In this document: positions 61,036 through 64,000 of the stretch, piece by piece
How the letters are laid out: every line of letters starts with the position of its first letter
How positions within the stretch are numbered: the first letter of the stretch is position 1
Source: Epiperipatus broadwayi
Lineage: Eukaryota > Onychophora > Udeonychophora > Euonychophora > Peripatidae
Length of the DNA: 64,000 nt
Assembly: GCA_028023455.1 (NCBI GenBank)
Contig: JAQFVV010006429.1
Location: 1,522,493 to 1,586,492, forward strand
Direction: 5' to 3'
The notes under the pieces: generated by a model
The model's input: only the letters and a program-made list of their open reading frames with translations
The model's database searches: none
What the model was told of the DNA's origin: nothing
Translations under genes and position numbers: made by a program

Positions 61036-61359
61036 TAATTTATTTTTGATGCAGTAGCAACTTTCTCCATACAATATTGCCATCTAATGCAAGTCATAGT
61101 AATCAACCGATACTAGAAAGTTGGTGTATCAAAATGTCTATCTAGTGTCTACTCATCCAATGTCTTCAGACTTCTAACTTATGGCTTTCATAAGCATCAA
61201 ATAGGGATATTGATGCATTAATCTTATGGTATCCATTAATTACTATGGTTTGCACTAATTGACAATTTTATATAAAGAAAGTTGCTACTATACTAACAGA
61301 TTAATAAGTATAAGAAATGATAGTCATGTGATAGTATAGTGATTTAATATATTTTTATG
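61036..61359. mobile_element. Worn family A element
   Basis: Terminal blocks gtagcaactttctccatacaa and its inverted partner near 61275-61290, plus internal atgtctatctagtgtctact and atccaatgtcttcagact, follow the family A order. The ends may be bordered by a decayed duplication (taatttatttttgatg at 61036, taatatatttttatg at 61345). The hammerhead core is no longer recognisable. Confidence 0.5.
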
Positions 61360-61544
61360 TATCTAAAATTTTGTATTAAATGAAAGTATGCTTTTTAGTA
61401 AAGTCAGTATATAAATTTTATTAAACTCCAAATAATAACGGTTTTTTTAAATAATTTTATTAAAACATTTTTTAAAAATAAATATATAAATAAATACTTT
61501 TATTTTGATATATATATAAATTATTAATCAATGTCTGTATTCCA

Positions 61545-62095
61545 ATTATAATAAAATATATATAATTATTCAAAAAAATACAATAATTAATACAGTAAAA
61601 CAATATTTTAAAAACAAATATATACCACCATTTGATAGAAGTACTTTCAACTATCTATGTAGTTGTTATCAACTAGATTCAAATTGTCTTAGAAAAAACC
61701 GTTACAAATGTAAACAAAAAGTAATACGTCATACATCAATTTTCCCACAATACATTAATTTTTATATTGGCGGCCTGTCTATTTATCAAATGTTGCTTTT
61801 CACTTTATTATTAACATAGCTTCTTTAATTTTGCGTTTATTATTATTTCTTTCAATACACAAAATCTTAACTTTATTAAAATCAAAATCAAAACCTCAAT
61901 TACATGTTACATTATGATCAAAAAATACTGATGGTGATACATCATCATTTCTAACATTCTCTTGTCTTGATTTTTGTACTCGTTTATATAACAACAAATG
62001 TTCCTATTAAATGGTGGTATATATTTGTTTTTAAAATATTGTTTTACTGTATTAATTATTGTATTTTTTTGAATAATATATATATATACAAAAGC
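61545..62095. repeat. Near-perfect inverted repeat (arms about 85 bp) enclosing a Penelope-like relic
   Basis: Left arm 61545-61632 and right arm 62010-62095 match with very few differences (aatacaataattaatacagt, aaaacaatattttaaaaaca, tataccaccattt). The 380 bp between them holds the Penelope-like relic. The high identity of the arms, against a decayed interior, suggests recent duplication or gene conversion, or an inverted pseudo-LTR arrangement. Confidence 0.75.
61764..61985 (-). pseudogene. Penelope-like element relic (C-terminal GIY-YIG endonuclease region)
   Basis: On the minus strand the peptide reads VQKSRQENVRNDDVSPSVFF, then DHNVTCN, a stop, GFDFDFNKVKILCIERNNN, then KRKIKEAMLIIK, a stop, and ends TGRQY. 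The pattern SA.FDH....H.FDFD..K.L..E....KR.IKEA..I is the conserved C-terminal part of the Penelope-like GIY-YIG endonuclease. It has three stops and no upstream RT, so it is dead. Assignment is by pattern recognition; a profile search should confirm it. Confidence 0.6.
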
Positions 62096-62099
62096 CATA

Positions 62100-62995
62100 T
62101 ATTTTTGAAAAGTCAACTTTACATTTGAACCTTGTCTAAAGATTAATAATACAATATGCTTCGTGCACCATTGTTTTTTTCTAATTTTTTTTCACAAATT
62201 TAAATTTTATTGATCCATTAATTTGATTTATCACATATATTCCATAATTTGACTACTTATATTTCTAGTGGAACATATAGCTAAACAAATTAACTAATTG
62301 GATTTTCTAATAGTCAAAAGTAAAAAGTTTTTTTAAAAAAAAAAACTAGAAAGCTTTTCAATAACACAGAAAATGTAACATGGGTAATAATATTCTAAAT
62401 TGACAGACTGTCTGTTTTTTTTTCTAGTTTATTTTTGCATCACATAATTTGACAATTGAAAATTAATACTATAGTTTCTGGACTGGAAGATTGATGGTAT
62501 ATTACTTTTGATTTAAATTGCTATTAAAAAAAAGTTATAAGTAGAAAAAATTAGAATATCAAATTAAAGAAAATAAAACTATAAAGTAACAGATTTGAAT
62601 ATAATACCGACTGCTAATATTAAACTGAATTTTTATTTTACTTTAACCATTATCTCTTTAGAATTTATCATTTTGTGAAAAACTTAAACATTTCAAGAAC
62701 TATTATCAAATTTGATTCTGTAATGAATGAATACTTTCTAAAAATAAGAAAGCTACATTTACTATTTTGAAAACAATCAAAATGAGGTCATACAAATCTT
62801 TTTTATATAATATAATGACTCCAGACAAAAAAAAAATTCCTACAATATTGCAATTATAGGGTGAGTTATAGACTAGATAAGACAACACATTTAAAGATAC
62901 TGCAAAAACTATAAAAGATAATGCTTATGGTTAAAACTAAAAAATATGGAATTGAAATAGTTTATTCAAATTATTGAAAAACTATATGTAAACAA
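62100..62995. other. A+T-rich sequence, no supported feature
   Basis: No repeat partner or gene-like frame was recognised here. Confidence 0.5.
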
Positions 62996-62997
62996 TG

Positions 62998-62999
<2 letters not shown>

Positions 63000-63037
<38 letters not shown>
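63000..63037. repeat. (TA)n microsatellite
   Basis: An uninterrupted TA run of about 38 bp. Confidence 0.95.
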
Positions 63038-63040
<3 letters not shown>

Positions 63041-63212
63041 CTAAAATAGATAATTTAAAGAATAGGCGCCAATGACATCCTTATACATATAGTTTAGTAT
63101 GAAAAAAAAAGGAGGAGAGGACAATTATATTTATCTTAAGATTAAAAAACATTTCTTAATTTTTTTACATATATTATAATAATTATTTTTATGCCTATTT
63201 CTAGTTGTACAA

Positions 63213-63262
<50 letters not shown>
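63213..63262. repeat. (TA)n microsatellite
   Basis: An uninterrupted TA run of about 50 bp, followed directly by ttgtaacc, a motif resembling the start of the TGTAACGG element. Confidence 0.95.
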
Positions 63263-63265
<3 letters not shown>

Positions 63266-63303
63266 AACCAAAAAGCCTAACCCCAGATTGTATCAGTCTA
63301 AAT

Positions 63304-63352
63304 CAGTGATAGCAAACCTATGGCACGTTCAAATTTTTTACTGGCATGTGAA
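63304..63352 (+). mobile_element. Possible hAT-type terminal fragment
   Basis: cagtgatagcaaacctatgg followed by cacg and, 15 bp later, ggcatgtgaaca closely resembles the widespread CAGTGATGGCGAACCTATGG-type end of Charlie-like hAT elements. The opposite terminus and an 8 bp duplication were not found, so this is at most a fragment. Confidence 0.4.
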
Positions 63353-63359
63353 CAATTTA

Positions 63360-64000
63360 CATATATATTTCTATGCTTTAAATTATTCAATATCTTTTTA
63401 TGTTGCTAAAATCTGTACTAATAAAAATTTACTGTAATTTAAAGGTAAAATAAATAAATATAATATTACATTAGAATTCAATTACAAGTAAACTCTAATT
63501 AGAAGCAATAAATTACAAAATTTGAAAAAAAAATATATATATAGATGGGAATGATATTTTAAGTCAAATAAAATAGTACCTGTATACTATGGTATCATGT
63601 TCTATAAACCTGTCAAATGATTCCAATGAAACTAAAAAGTAAACTCAGTAAAATATTTTCACTTTGAAATACATTTTCTCAAATCTAAAGTAAAAGTAAT
63701 AAAATGTTTTTTTCTCCTAATCTTTTTTGATCTAAACATGTTAACACCATTTATTTTTTTAATGTAGTCAAAATCATGAACAAAGGAACTAAATGTGTAA
63801 TTAATGCCACTGAACAGTTTTTTTTTTGCTTGCAGTTTTACTGTAAAAGTGAAATGTAAGAACAATAATATATTTTAACATATAAAAAAATTATTAAAGC
63901 TCATTTAAATTTACTTTTAAGTAAATTTTTAAAAAACTGCAATAATTAAATTATTTATATTTTGATGTAATAACTGTATGGCATGCTAATCAATCAATAA
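63360..64000. other. A+T-rich sequence, no supported feature
   Basis: Homopolymer-rich sequence to the end of the window. Short frames here lack protein-like composition. Confidence 0.5.

Noticed and set aside
1-64000. CRISPR arrays, operons, bacterial promoters
   Set aside because: No regularly spaced direct repeats with unique spacers and no clustered genes; all features indicate an animal nuclear genome.

Overview
The window comes from an animal (metazoan) nuclear genome that is very A+T-rich, roughly three quarters A+T by eye. It is non-genic and dominated by decayed transposable elements. I found no intact protein-coding gene, no rRNA and no functional tRNA gene. The repeat mix (Penelope-like, Merlin-like, pogo/Tigger-like, a Tx1/L1-like LINE, short tRNA-derived SINEs, long TA and TCTA/TCCA microsatellites) fits an A+T-rich invertebrate such as a cnidarian, flatworm or mollusc. 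The sequence alone does not settle which. Positions 14655-15154 are exactly 500 N, an assembly gap inside a TA microsatellite.

The most interesting content is a set of inverted-repeat elements that carry hammerhead-ribozyme motifs. Three sequence families (called A, B and C here) have different sequences but the same fold: a CUGANGA core, a short stem II, GAAA, a self-complementary stem III (ACUAGU, AUCAUGAU or ACCAUGGU), a UC cleavage site, and a stem I of two helices around an internal loop. Five insertions (22793-23082, 31556-31799, 36245-36837, 37240-38283, 20288-21748) are each bounded by a perfect 13-16 bp target-site duplication. Family C contains a head-to-tail array with predicted cleavage sites about 430 bp apart, the arrangement known from retrozymes and Penelope-associated ribozymes. 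Many insertions are palindromic and carry a motif on each strand. Penelope-like coding relics at 15582-16010 and 61764-61985 show that a plausible partner machinery has been present in this genome.

Layout: 1-3006 holds a Merlin-like non-autonomous element with nested inverted repeats. 3007-12800 is A+T-rich unique sequence with old direct repeats and one unassigned coding relic (8908-9138). 12849-17490 has a coiled-coil coding relic, two copies of a SINE-like repeat, a family B palindrome next to the gap, a Penelope-like relic and a second Merlin-like copy. 17586-23098 is rich in ribozyme-family elements and has one SINE. 24411-26095 holds a tandem repeat and a kilobase of degenerate tetranucleotide repeat. 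26510-32800 is mostly featureless, with one SINE and one family A element. 32823-35042 is a 5'-truncated LINE on the minus strand. 36232-38296 holds two more family A insertions. 42112-53940 holds two opposite copies of a TGTAACGG...CCGTTACA element (probably a solo LTR), one of them interrupted by a complete 1457 bp pogo-like element, plus two SINEs, several hairpins and a second family B element. 53941-64000 is A+T-rich with a Merlin-like relic, a Penelope-like relic inside an inverted repeat, a worn family A copy and TA microsatellites.

Nothing here forms an operon or a pathway. The functional relations visible are between mobile elements: non-autonomous DNA elements with transposase fragments of their probable parents, SINEs with LINE machinery, and ribozyme elements with Penelope-like reverse transcriptase.
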